A stretch of DNA of 64,000 nt from Scalesia atractyloides (GCA_947069175.1 CAMTDV010000013.1:56426610-56490609); one strand, 5' to 3'. Positions 9,426-19,809 are shown, counted from the stretch's first letter. The notes: generated by a model from the letters alone, not told the origin. Numbers and translations are program-made.

Positions 9426-11385
9426 ATGGAACAAAAAGAAAATAAAAGAAAACCCTCAACAAAGAGAACTGATAAGTCAGAAGTGGAAATCATGTCAGAG
9501 CCAAGACACAACATTGTGGCCTACTTAGATCCGGAAGATAAATTTGCTGAGTACAACCGTATAATGAAGTTTTTGCGCGACTCAAGGATACATTATGCTA
9601 TCACGCACAAGACTACAGTATACAAGAGTTGATCAAGGAATTTTGGGATTCAGCTAATGTTGTTGAAGTGAATGCGCAGGAACTTATCCACGGAAAAGTA
9701 AATGACTTGGGCGTAGATATCTCTGTTGAAATCATTAACTCAGTATTATAACTTGGCGATGATCCTGAAGCTCCATTCTCAGTTCCATTGAAATGTCAAC
9801 GTGGATGTTTGCTTTGAATGAAATGTGTTGAAGATTTTCTCATAGGACAACTAAACAAAGCATGGTTGCCACTCTTATACAAGTTCTTTCTACATGTTTT
9901 AATTCAGTGTTTGAGCAACAGACGAAGTGGTTATGACATGGTGAATAACGACTTAGTTGGAATGATGATAGCTTTGACATTTAATAAACCATTCAGTGTT
10001 TCAAAGTATATTTTTGCAAACATGAAGGAAAACCTGTGAAGAACCGGATATGGTGGAAACAAGTTTTGGATGTATCCTCGTTTTCTCTAGATGATATTGA
10101 ATGTACAACATCCGAATCTTCCAAAGAATGACAACGATGATTTATAAGTTGAGGTTATGACGGAACATTTGTTGAAGATATTTAGAGGAGTAGCAGCTAA
10201 ACGTTACAAGGAAAGCACACCTCCTCGTAAATTGATAGTTTTCTGGCAAATGATGAATATGTTGCACCAGAAAACGATAAGTGTCGCCATGATGATAGTG
10301 AGTCAGATAATGAAGAACCAACTTTGAAAAAGATGATTGAAGATAAGTTTGGTCGTCAAAAGGGAAACGGTAATGATGATGACGGTGATAATGATGGTAA
10401 TGGTGGTGAAAGTGATGTAGGTATTACAGGTGGTGATAAGGGTCGAAAGAAACAAAGAAAAAAGCCTATGGGAACATCATCAGCATATCCTGAAATCACA
10501 CAACCTACAACCTCACATCAAGAAACTGTACTGGAACTAGTTGCAGAAGCCCAGTCTACCTTTACAACGAAGGAGACTGAACCTGTAATGACGGAACCCA
10601 CTACAACTTCTGAAACCAACCTTCAAATACCACAGCAGCTGAAACACATTCGGCTGAAGCTACTGCAGTTCAATCACAACCTACTACTTCATCTGTTCAA
10701 CAATCCCAGTCCACAATTCATCAAAAAAATAGAGAACGAAGCAGTCGTTTATTCTCTAAAATGGAACAGGATGAGAAAGTAGATTTTTCAGCTACAAGCT
10801 GCGGAAACTCATATTAACAAGCATTCGGAGTATATGTCTTCAAATTTGGAACACAATTGTCAAACAACAATTGGAGATAAATTCTTTGTAAGAGATTGTT
10901 AGAAAACAGGATTCTGAGATTGAGCAGTTAAGAAAAGATGAGCGGTTGAAGGCTGCGGATGCTGAAAGGACAACTCAGCTACAACAGATGAGAGCAGCTA
11001 ATAACTCTCGTGGGATTGAGTTGAATAGGATGAAAGAATGTAGTGCGGCTGTACAATGATCTGCAGAAACTTTAACTGCTAAACATAACGACTTGAGAGA
11101 ATGGTATCATTCTCGAAATTCTACACTGGTTGAAGGCTTCAATGGTATTAAGGACCATTTGAAATGAGCAGAAAGCGTGTGAACATTCTGTGGAATGAAA
11201 GATGCAAAGCACAGGAGATCAAACATAAACGTGATCAGGATAGTAAAGACCCTGGTAATCCTGATGCTTCAGCCTCATCCTCGCAGCCAAAAGTCTCTTC
11301 TTCAACTCCAGTGGTAGAGTCACGACAGATCGTGACCGATCCAGTTACCTCCAGTGGCACTCAAGAGGAAACAGGAAAGGTTTGA
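9426..11385 (+). pseudogene. Accessory ORF (aORF) of element A, broken
   Basis: It follows pol by 2.1 kb and ends 125 bp before the 3' LTR. The start is the ATG at 9426 (MEQKENKRKPSTKRTDKSE). N-terminal domain: RIHYAITHKTTVYKS, a frameshift, LIKEFWDSANV, then NKAWLPLLYKFFLHVLIQCL and FNKPFSVSKYIFANM (9818-10039). The middle (10324-10782) is Asp/Gly/Thr-rich with a basic cluster GRKKQRKKP at about 10443-10469 that could be a nuclear signal. A lysine/glutamate coiled coil (about 10890-11160) and a polar tail (11164-11385) close it. B, G and the D fragments carry relatives. At least five stops or frameshifts. A downstream ORF is known in Sirevirus-type copia elements; homology to those is not established here. 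Confidence 0.6.
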
Positions 11386-11499
11386 TATTTCTAGAAAATG
11401 TTGAAGACCTGATCCTCAATCAATGTTGGATTGAAGATTTTTAGAGATCATGGAAGTAGCAGGCAATTAGAAATGAGGACTGAAGACCAAGCAACAGCC

Positions 11500-11510
11500 A
11501 AGGGGGAGTT
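11500..11510 (+). promoter_or_regulatory. 3' polypurine tract (element A)
   Basis: AAGGGGGAGTT directly precedes the LTR start TGTTGATACA. It primes plus-strand DNA synthesis. F has the matching complement at 57395-57407. Confidence 0.8.
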
Positions 11511-12253
11511 TGTTGATACACTTATGTGTCTGTCGCTTGTTCTTAATTATGTCTGTAATTGTACGGTCTTTGTTTAATGTCTCTGTATAGTTTGGTCGTG
11601 TCGACCAAATCAAGATATCCTCCTATCTTGATTTAGTACGACGTTGAGTTTGTCTGTATTGTAAAACAGTTGCATGCATTCATACTGTTAAGTCTAGTGT
11701 ACGGCTTGTCTGTTAGCACGTTCTCCGAAGAATACTTTCAAGTACGAATGAAAGGTGCTTCGTATGAGCAAGTTGTTACTTGTACGAGCCATTTGTCGTT
11801 AGTACGAGTGGCCCCTTTCAACAAAGCTCTTTGCTTATTCGTGCGACTAAGTTCCTACTCGTACGAACCAGGATTGTTCATACGAGCAACCAATGCTGAA
11901 TGTTCTTCGTGACTTATAGTGTTTGGTACGACCAGTAACATTCTTCATATTGTTGCTAGGTTTTGGCACTATATAAACAGACATGCACTTCTCAGTAGGT
12001 GAGATAGCCGTGTGACATTAGAGCGAGACACTAAGAGCACAAGAAAGAGAGCACAAGGAGTATTTCCTGAGTCTGTATGAACATTGTTTGTATGTGTTTG
12101 TACTAGTCCTCTTCTATTAATCAAGATAGTGAATCTTTGGTTATCTTGTGTTTCTTACTTCGCTTGGTTTGCATACTTTCGTGGATTCCGCACTCATATG
12201 TGTGTTACATAAACAAGGAAGTAGGTTATCTTGATCCTCCAAGTGGACCTACA
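11511..12253 (+). mobile_element. 3' LTR of element A (743 bp)
   Basis: It starts TGTTGATACA after the polypurine tract and ends GGACCTACA. The minus-strand LTR of F (56666-57394) has matching ends and shares the first 200 bp closely (GTCTGTCGCTTGTTCTTAATTA, GTACGGTCTTTG, GGTCGTGTCGA). A TATA box (CTATATAAACA, 11969-11979) follows the TTCGTACGAA motif cluster, so transcription would start near 12000. The 5' partner LTR is absent from the window. The right flank is directly gypsy-like sequence, and no target duplication can be tested. Confidence 0.85.
11740..11935. repeat. TTCGTACGAA palindrome cluster in U3 of the element A LTR
   Basis: Six to eight copies, full or half, of (T)TCGTACGA(A/G) lie upstream of the TATA box (for example 11742, 11760, 11779, 11798, 11838, 11858 and 11880). 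Their promoter-proximal place in U3 suggests binding sites, by analogy with repeated U3 boxes of other plant copia elements; not shown here. Confidence 0.65.
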
Positions 12254-12335
12254 TACCCCCACCTGTTCAAGGAGACTCCTTAAGAGGATGCCTCAAAGTG
12301 AATTTCAGGATGAAATTCTTTTTAACAAGGGAGTA
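12254..12335 (+). mobile_element. Possible tail of a Ty3/gypsy internal region
   Basis: An open frame reads RMPQSEFQDEILFNKGV just before TGTGACA..., ending in a purine run AACAAGGGAG. Chromovirus pol products commonly end in such a DEI(L/F)F.KGG stretch overlapping the polypurine tract. This would make D1 the 3' LTR of a gypsy element whose body was removed, with LTR A joined at 12253. Only 82 bp remain, so the call is tentative. Confidence 0.4.
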
Positions 12336-13451
12336 TGTGACAAATGACAAAAACCGGTAATTCCATACAATCTAATCACTATTTTTAGTACATAGTCTCA
12401 TGCATTATATCGTAATTTGATTACATAACTGAGTCGTATGTCATATCAAAAGTGTAGGACAAGTGAATCATGCTATAACATATACTGGTTTCTGTTACGA
12501 TGCGAAAAAATCAAACTATGCCCTAAAAGTGTTGGTAGAAAGTGTTGGGCGCACTATTCGCGGTTGCACTATTCATGTAAGCAAAACCGCTAAAACAAAA
12601 CAGGACAATGAATAACGGCATTCTAATGCCATAAATGAGTCCATATATACATGAAAACACTAATGTGGGAACACATCTTGCAATAATACATAACTTCCGG
12701 TACAACGCCTTAATTACAAAATTGTCCGTTTCGACTAAAAAGGTGACAATTTCAATTTGTCCGCAACATTAATTCGGTATTTTCCGGATTAGAGAATTAT
12801 AACAGAACAATGATAAACACCCTAAAACAATATTAGAATATCAGAAACACATAAAATACATCGTTTCCGGTCGTACGACAAGAAGTGAACAACTTGACGG
12901 AAAGCGACCGATTGTCGAACAGACAAAGATTTCAATGGTCGATAGCCTCATACATTAATCTAGAGAGCTAGTTAAGCTTCATTTGGCATCCGAAATCCCT
13001 TCAACTATCTTGAGGTCACGGAAACACAACTCTCGGAAATGTTCGACGGCAAAATATATAAGTGCCGATATTGAGCGAATAATTCAACGAGAAGTGTTTC
13101 GGCCATCCAAACTCAACGTATAAATTGACTAGTGAACTAGTTAATCATATTTCTATGTCGAAAGTGCTCTAAATAAACGTCATAGCACTTATGGAAGTCG
13201 AAAACCAAAGCTTCTGGTACGAAACAATAAAGTTCGTATATTAATCGATATCGTACCGATGAACAAACTAGTGGTGTTTTTACCATCTAAAACTAATACC
13301 AATTAGTCAAGGGGACTAATTAATATTGATTAACACCCTAAACCCTAATTACTCACTAATGATGCAAGACCAATCCCTAATCACCTTACTTAACCTAAAC
13401 ACCTAAATATCTCACATTTTCAACACATGTTATAAATAATATTTACACTTA

Positions 13452-13463
13452 CCCCCCCCCCCC
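13452..13463 (+). repeat. Homopolymer run of 12 C
   Basis: A 12-base C run within LTR D1. The region is not represented in D2, whose copy begins later. Confidence 0.9.
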
Positions 13464-15189
13464 TTCAAGTAGGTGATTTCAAGTGGGCCACCACCCACTT
13501 GATTTATGTTGAAAAAACTAAGATTTAGGTATGGTTGAAAGATATGAATTTGACTAGGAAATTTATATAAATTATGATCATGTCTTCTCTTATCATTGCA
13601 CAAAAAATAAAATAAAACAAGAAAACCCCTAGGGTCCCCCCTCCCTCACGGCTACATAAAACCACCACCATCCACCAATTTTCCACCATTAAACACCACC
13701 TTTTACTCACTTTAAAGCCCTCACAAGATTATCTAAGGAGTTTGCAAGCATGGGGAATCATTAGAGCTTTCTTTGGAGCTTCATCTTCTTCTTCATCTTC
13801 ATTTAATCTTGTGCAAACTTGTAAGCAAATCTTTCAACATATTTAAGCTCCTTATGATGTATGGTTTATGAAAGTACTTGTTGATCATCTTGAAAATAAA
13901 GAAAAATCCAACTTAAAACCCTAATCTCACCTTAATAATCTACTAAATATAGTTTATTATGTGTTGATTATGTGTATCATGTTAACTAGTTAGCATGATT
14001 ATGTGGATTATGTTACAGTAAGTTGTTTAAAATGGATGATCTTGTATGCATAAGAATATAAATGATAATTTAAACATGGTGATGTTTAAATCTAAACAAG
14101 ATCATCAACCTCATGATCCATGAAGTTTACTACAACTTAAAAATTATTTACTACATATGTGTGACTTCTATAAAGAATAAACACTATGATTTAAGTTATG
14201 ATGATCTTAAAAAGTATAGTAAACAAAGTGGTTTAAAGTGAAAATCTTGATTTGAAAATATAACAAAAATGGTGTATTACATGTTTTAATAAATATGTGA
14301 GATCTCACTTTTTTAAGTAAGGTAGTTAAAATACATATTTACCAAAGATCATGGAAATAAGGATGAATAAGTATATAAATAAAGCATATAAAAGTGATAT
14401 GTTAACTTGAGTTGAAGATTGATCTTGATTGTGGTTTTAAACATGATTTAAATACATTTTTGAAACGTGGAAAACGTCATAGTTTTAGGGAAACTATGGC
14501 GAAATTTTCTAAAAATCTAATGGCGATTAAAGTTTAATTAACGGGGGATTAAAGGGACTAAACACGATTAGTGACCTAAATTGTCATTAAGGAAGTTTTC
14601 ATGACAAGGGTTGAACCCTAACCCACCAAGGATTTAATGAATACTTACATAAGTTTTTACAAGCTAAAAATGAGTATTTATTACATGTATATACTTTTGG
14701 GAATAAAGATATATACATATATTTTGTCACCAAAATTAATGTGTAAAAACACATGTGTATGTATCTAGAAAGTCTAGGGTATACAACATAAAATACCCAA
14801 CTTATACAACACCTCAAACACTTGAAGAATTACCAAGTGTAAATAACACGAAACACTTTATACAATTATTGAAACAATAATCAAACGAACAGAGTAACAC
14901 GGACAATGGTCGAATATACACAATACATTGTCACGTCATCGATCAACGAACAAATCGCCAACATAAGAGCTACTACGACGTTGAGGGATTTTTGACGTGA
15001 AAATATATATATTAAACAACAATGACGACACGTCTAAATATGATAAATTTTAGACACTTAACGAATATATATATTAACAATGACAAAATCCGGAAAGTTA
15101 AGATGTATAAATATTACTAATGAATTTATAAATGTATATAAGCATACTTAAAAGACATTTTGGACTCATGAAAATTAAGTTAGGCTAGG

Positions 15190-15640
15190 CCCATTACATA
15201 AAGACATGGGCAAGGCGCAATTACACAAAACATGTAAGAACATGGACTAAGCACAAAGGCATAAAATACATGGGCTAGGCCTAAACATATAATTTCATGG
15301 GCTAGGCCCAAACACATAATTTCATGGACTAGGCCCAAACACATAAATCACATGTGCTAGGCCCAAACACATAAATCACATGGGCTAGGCCCAAACATAT
15401 AAATTACATGGGCTAGGCCCAATCACATAAAGACATGGGCTAGTCCCAATGACATAAATTACATGGGCTGGGCCCAATCACATAAAGACATGGGCTAGGC
15501 CAATGACATAAATTACATGGGCTAGGCCAATGACATAAATTACATGGGCTAGGCCCAATCACATAAAGGCATGGGCTATGCCCAATGACATAAATTACGA
15601 GGGCTAGGCCCAATGACACGCGTGCAAGGCACGAGGACAT
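15190..15640 (+). repeat. ATGGGCTAGGCCCAA tandem array, copy D1
   Basis: About 16 units of 26-30 bp share the core CATGGGCTAGGCCCAAT followed by CACATAAA or GACATAAATTA. Each core holds a dyad TGGGC-TAG-GCCCA. Units vary in sequence and the spacers are not unique, so this is a minisatellite. Inside LTR D1; the counterpart lies at 37770-38260 with a last unit at 44265-44287. Confidence 0.85.
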
Positions 15641-15671
15641 GTGAAGGGCGAGGCCCGTCCCGATCTAAAAA

Positions 15672-15725
15672 TGACAATATTATATATATACATAGATATA
15701 TGTGTGTGTATATATATATATTTGA
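15672..15725. repeat. AT/TG microsatellite, copy D1
   Basis: TATATATACATAGATATATGTGTGTGTATATA-type dinucleotide run. In D2 the same place (44357-44386) holds a pure AT run. Confidence 0.85.
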
Positions 15726-16774
15726 GAAATATATGTATAAAAATATTAATCGAACAAACGAACTACCAACACTATAATAACATTAAGGTTGTTCTAATGT
15801 GATAGATATATACACAACAAAAAATTCAAGATGAACAACTGGTACGGGGTCCAACGAGAGCTAGGTGTCTAATGAAGTTAATACACATGTAGGTTACACA
15901 TGTGTACTGACACCTGAATTCAATAAGTACGACTTGCGGAACGCAAAACTGTGAGTTCATGTCCCTCCTTTCAAATATTTCAAAGTTTTGTTTTTAAACA
16001 ATCAAGGGGAAATACATGTCATAACAATGGTATGTTAGCTATGGGTTAGATGATATCACGATCAACATGCGTAAGTAGGATGATGACAAGAGTAACCATT
16101 AATCACTTAGTGACCAAGTTGCAAAAGGTATAGATCTATCGAGTTTGAGGCGCGCTCCACTCCTGGTTTGTTAACCCTTTAGGAGTGCTTTTGTGACCCC
16201 AAGTGATGCCAAGAGTTGTCTCGGTTAGGTTACTTACTTATGGAACATATGACAGGGTGCTAGCTATACACTGATAGATCCTTAAACTCCATGAATGCTA
16301 ATAACATACTAAGATTTCATTACTGTAATACAAACAAGACATCTCATACGAAAACAAAAACTACATGAACTCGCCAACTTTATGTTCACTTTTCAAACAT
16401 ACATGTATTTCAAGACGCAAAACTCGAGCCGATGAAAGACTACGGGAAGTGGGAATGAACATGACAACGAATTCCTTTTTGGAGGATTTGTCTCGTATAT
16501 CCAACCTCGTATGGGTATAAAGGGGTCAAAACCTCAACATGCTTTTATGATGAAAACAATGTTTTGGTTTAAAGTGTAATGCAACTCAAAAACTATATTT
16601 TGGATAACATTGTGAACTTGTCTGAACCTTGTAACTTGTTTTGGGAACTTGTAAACTTTGGTTGCAACTTAACATATATGGCATTGTTGTTGATTTATTG
16701 TTGTTTACACAATTGGTTGCAATGATTACCTCATAGTCACATGATTGTGCTTCCGCTACGACCAGGGTGTGACA

Positions 16775-17144
16775 TTAGGGTTGTGTATATGTATGTAATA
16801 GGGCTGAGCTGTTAGAGGTGAATGTGTCGTGTTTGTATTTAAGTTCGCACGAAGGTAGATTCACCTTCGTACGAAGGTAACTTACCTTTGTACGAAGATA
16901 AACTTACCCTCGCACGAAGGTAGAATTCATGTCTATAAATAGTCGTGTTGAGGTGTGAGTATGTAGAACTTTTGGTGACTGATACGAAAAAGCCCTGTCA
17001 TATTCACGGTGATCTGTAACTGTTAAACGTTTAATGAAATTAGTAAATTGATAAGTAATCTTGTAATTGTCACTAGTTAATATGAATTCGCACATATGGA
17101 CTAGATATTCAAATTAGGACCTTTGTTATTCGACAAAACGATCA
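16775..17144 (+). mobile_element. LTR-like fragment with ACGAAGGTA repeats and TATA box, copy D1
   Basis: This 370-bp segment has four copies of CTTCGTACGAAGGTAA-like sequence (16845-16922), a TATA box CTATAAATAG at 16933-16942, and no open frame. The palindrome core is related to the TTCGTACGAA motif of A and F LTRs. It looks like the U3/R part of a copia LTR of unknown family. Copy D2 lies at 45414-45785. Confidence 0.45.
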
Positions 17145-17501
17145 TAAAGGATGGTTTCTTTTTTGATTTTCTGGTGTGGGTTTCACAACACCGGTTATGG
17201 TGTCATGATCACAAGGAGCAGTAGGCGGAACAACAGAGGTATGAGCTTGTGATATGGACTCATCTAAAGTGTGCACATCCCCCTTTGCTTGTCTTTTTAA
17301 AACCTTTGACTCTTGATTTAAAATTCTAGTAAAGGTTTCATTTGTTAGACTGCTTATTTCAAAAACAACTCCTTGTTTAAAATCCTTTTCAGGAACTTGT
17401 TTTTAAAGATAATAACTTAAGAGTCTAGGATATATATAAGAAAAGCTTTACTTTTAGAGATTTTATTAAAATTTGCACCAAGTCCATAAACAATGCCTAT
17501 T
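17145..17501 (-). pseudogene. aORF fragment, copy D1 (minus strand)
   Basis: On the minus strand the translation runs ANFNKISKSKAFLIYPRLLS, one stop, KQVPEKDFKQGVVFEISSL, then TNETFTRILNQESKVLKRQ, and ends in a Pro/Thr-rich tail. This matches the accessory ORF of element G (54260-54465), where the same positions read ANFNNIKKGKAFLIHPRLLS and KQVSATDFQQGVICEVGSL. It is cut at its start by the G-type LTR at 17502. Copy D2 lies at 45786-46148. Confidence 0.7.
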
Positions 17502-17823
17502 TGTTGGAATTGACCCTACAAAAGAACAGATGATATAAAGCTAAAATATAGTACAACCTCTAATCCTAATAATAATAAAACATCTGCTAGAGTCAAGCTC
17601 TGCTGAAGACAAAATGCCAAAGGTCTGCCATATCAAAACACTGTTTAAGACTAAAGCTAAAGCTCTGCCAAGGCAAAACTCTGCTGAAGACTAAAGTTAA
17701 AGCTCTACCAAGGCAAAACTCTGCGAAGACCAACAGAGTATGTCTCATCAGTGTTTACTATCAGTCTTTGTAATGTTTAGTTATTGCAGTGGTTAGCTTA
17801 GCAGATATTGTTAGTTTGTTAAT
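17502..17823 (+). mobile_element. Truncated G-type LTR, copy D1
   Basis: TGTTGGAATTGACCCTACAAAAGAACAG and what follows match the first 324 bp of the 5' LTR of G (46149-46472). It is interrupted after TTAAT (17819-17823) by the LTR of C2. The uninterrupted copy reads TTAAT followed by ATTTTTAAATG at 46468, which marks the C2 insertion site. Confidence 0.85.
17585..17730 (+). repeat. GAAGACTAAAG...CAAAACTCTGCT tandem repeats in G-type LTR, copy D1
   Basis: About three and a half units of roughly 40 bp (CTCTGCTGAAGACTAAAGCT, then AAAGCTCTGCCAAGGCAAAA) in tandem, ending in CAACAGAG. Copy D2 has them at 46235-46390 with different point changes. Confidence 0.65.
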
Positions 17824-18274
17824 TGTAGGTCCCCTAATCCGTATAGATCTTCATAGAATCGTCTATCCAACCTAGAGTGCGGAATCCTCTAGATCAGATT
17901 ATCAAAGAAAACGAGTACGAAAGCAATCACAATAAACCTGACCTTTATTGATTATCTATCACAATGATTACAATTAATCTTGATCACAAGAATTCTCTCT
18001 CAACTCTCTCTAAAGTGATTAACTGAGCAACCTTAACCCTAATGCAAAGCTCTCTATATATAGAGACATGTTTGCAACTGGGCTAGGATTTCGCCACATG
18101 GGCTGCAAATTTGTCTAGGCCCAACTCGCCTACCACTCCCTATAATGTGTCTGGTTTAGCCCAATCACTTCTACTCAACTACTACAATACTAAACCCGCT
18201 AACTGTTTATCATTTTACTAATTACAAGATATCCAAAGACCAATCTAAGATGTTGTCACAAATATGCACCAACA
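17824..18274 (-). mobile_element. 3' LTR of element C2 (451 bp)
   Basis: Plus-strand view: TGTAGGTCCCC ... GCACCAACA; on the minus strand it starts TGTTGGTGC and ends CTACA. It matches the 5' LTR of C1 (43791-44259) along its length. A TATA-like CTATATATAGAG lies at about 18051-18062. The left flank TTAAT fits a 5-bp target site; the other flank is lost. Confidence 0.9.
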
Positions 18275-18283
18275 AACTCCCCC
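18275..18283 (-). promoter_or_regulatory. 3' polypurine tract (element C2)
   Basis: Complement ATGGGGGAGTT abuts the LTR start. A near copy, AGGGGGAGTCTGTTGCTGAC on the minus strand, lies 86 bp upstream at 18350-18370 and includes a copy of the first LTR bases (TGTTG). Confidence 0.75.
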
Positions 18284-18755
18284 ATGACAATAGCTTCATA
18301 CAACAATTTTGTCTTCAGCAATCTTGGAATCTCCAGCTTTAATAGCTTATGTCAGCAACAGACTCCCCCTAAGCTGATGCATCCAATCACCAAATCTTCT
18401 AAATCATTAGCGTTGAGTAAACTCCAGTTTAGCACTTGCATAGCAATCTTCAAACTCTTCAACATTGTCTGCAATGTAGAAAGGAGGTTCTACCATGCAT
18501 CTAAGTAAACTCTTCTTCACTAAACTTCTCAGCAACACACTGCTACAATCTGTATACTATAAAACAAACATCTCAAGAAACCATAAGAACTTTCAACACA
18601 AGTTAACAAATTATATTTTTCAAGAGACGATAAAACTATATCACAGATTAAGCACTTCTCTAACTCAAACCACACACTTAAAGTTTTTAAGCACACAAAA
18701 CCTACAAGATTTTAAAATTTTGAACTCATCTTCTAACACTGTCTCCCCTTATCGT
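18284..18755 (-). other. 3' non-coding tail of element C2, left of insertion B
   Basis: Sequence between the polypurine tract and the insertion point of B. Short plus-strand frames are unlike any retrotransposon protein, and no minus-strand frame is long. The continuation is at 32090. Confidence 0.6.
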
Positions 18756-19053
18756 TGTTGGGCTTAACTAGTGAAGGTTTACACATTAGTGCTACATTTG
18801 GGCTTTTAGAGGGTTTTGGGCTTCCTAGTGCCTTATGGGCCTAGGGTTGTAACTATTGGGCCTGGTGATTAGTAAAAATATATGTATAGGTCAATGTTTA
18901 GAGGCTAGACAGTTATAATAGAAAAACTTGTATCAGACACTATTCTGGTATATGCAAGTTGATTTTGATTCAAGAGATTGTTCTTCTTCCTAATCTTTAT
19001 TTCTGCAATGATTAGGTTACGATACCTGTTAGATCCGATCATCGGGAGTTACA
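18756..19053 (+). mobile_element. 5' LTR of element B (298 bp)
   Basis: TGTTGGGCTTA ... GAGTTACA, followed one base later by the primer site. The TATA position reads AGTAAAAATATATG (18871-18884), whereas the 3' LTR keeps AGTATAAATATATG, so the 5' promoter has decayed. Confidence 0.93.
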
Positions 19054-19054
19054 A

Positions 19055-19068
19055 TTGGTATCAAAGCC
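19055..19068 (+). promoter_or_regulatory. Primer binding site (element B)
   Basis: TTGGTATCAAAGCC matches the 3' end of initiator tRNA-Met, with one change from the usual TTGGTATCAGAGC. It primes minus-strand synthesis. Confidence 0.9.
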
Positions 19069-19809
19069 TGCTGACAATACACGCTTCTGTATCGCAGATT
19101 GAATAGCTGATCGGAAGTGGAGTTGTTGTTGTTCAACCCGGATTACTATTCAGGATTGAAGATTACTGTGTTTGATCGGAATTGCTACTATTTCGAAGAA
19201 CTCGAAGAAGGCCTGAATATTTCGGATTTGATACTGTTGCGGATTCCAAAGAACACGAAGAAGTTTCAAGGATTTCGGATTTGCTACTGTTGAAGATCCC
19301 GAAGAACACGAAGGAGATCATCAATCTCGGATTTGATCCCTAACTACTGTTAAATTCGGATTGCAACCATTTCGGATACAAAACACTGTTGGTGGTTATC
19401 TGTTGCAGGGAATTCGGACTACTGTTGAATTCGGATACGGACTAGATTCAGGACTGATTTCACTTTGGATCAAGTTCATTCCGGATCCAGTCTCATTCCG
19501 GATTCATTTCGGACCAGCTTTCATTCCGGATTTTCTTTCATTCCGGGCAAAAATCATTCCGGATTTATTATTTCGAATACACACTACTTTTCGGATTATC
19601 ATTTCAGACTCTTCTATTTTGGATTGTTTTCGGATCTGGCCATCTCGGATTCGACCATCTCGGACTGATTTCGGATCTTCCGATCTCGGAGTGTTCTATT
19701 TCGGACTCATTTCGGACACTTTTTATTGGGCACATATTCAGATCACTGTTCATTATAAATTCAAAATTAACTTAATTTAATTTACTTTGTAATTTTAATA
19801 AAGTTAACC
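19069..19809 (+). repeat. Leader of element B with TTCGGATT/CCGGAT motif array
   Basis: The 740-bp leader contains some thirty degenerate copies of (T/A)(T/C)CGGA(T/C) between 19130 and 19720, at 10-30 bp spacing. The open frames at 19361-19780 are translations of this array and not genes. The same motif class returns after pol (28270-28870). Many copies are extendable to the palindrome ATCCGGAT. Confidence 0.75.

Larger units (their letters stand above)
1253..12253 (+). mobile_element. Ty1/copia retrotransposon A, 5'-truncated, with 3' LTR
   Basis: Order on the plus strand: C-terminal half of gag, long linker with a second zinc knuckle, protease, integrase, RT, RNase H, two polypurine tracts, conserved non-coding block, TTCGTACGAA array, accessory ORF, polypurine tract, 3' LTR (11511-12253). 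The 5' LTR, primer site, leader and N-terminal gag are absent; the left edge abuts fragment Z. Pol is closely related to that of F (59115-61825 minus), and the 3' LTR pairs with the LTR of F at 56666-57394. Numerous stops and frameshifts show it is an old, inactive copy. Confidence 0.85.
12336..16774 (+). mobile_element. Long Ty3/gypsy-type LTR D1 (4.4 kb)
   Basis: It starts TGTGACAAATG after a polypurine-like run and ends CAGGGTGTGACA, giving TG...CA ends. It has no coding capacity: all open frames are short and unlike known proteins. It contains a 12-base C run, a GGGCTAGGCCC tandem array and AT microsatellites. The length and the late AAGGGGAAATACATGTC segment resemble plant Tekay/Del chromovirus LTRs, and H at the right edge has the same arrangement. 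The part from 13697 on is repeated at 36264-38263 plus 44260-45413. No primer site follows 16774, so it is a 3' or solo LTR. Confidence 0.6.

Noticed and set aside
13525..13710. Hydrophobic 61-codon minus frame
   Set aside because: Short, within the gypsy LTR, adjacent to a C run, and no relative in D2 or H.
14599..14817. 72-codon minus frame also seen at 37156-37362
   Set aside because: Both copies lie in the duplicated LTR, so the match is explained by duplication; there is no coding bias or known fold.
15440..15640. Minus-strand frame of 66 codons with Cys/His/Trp repeats
   Set aside because: It is the translation of the ATGGGCTAGGCCCAA minisatellite; the repetition comes from DNA repeats.
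16775..17144. Primer site after LTR D1
   Set aside because: The bases after 16774 (TTAGGGTTGTG) match no tRNA 3' end, so no 5' LTR status is supported.
19361..19780. Frame of 139 codons upstream of gag in B
   Set aside because: Composed of the TTCGGATT motif array in the leader; Ile/Ser/Phe/Arg periodicity follows the DNA motif.
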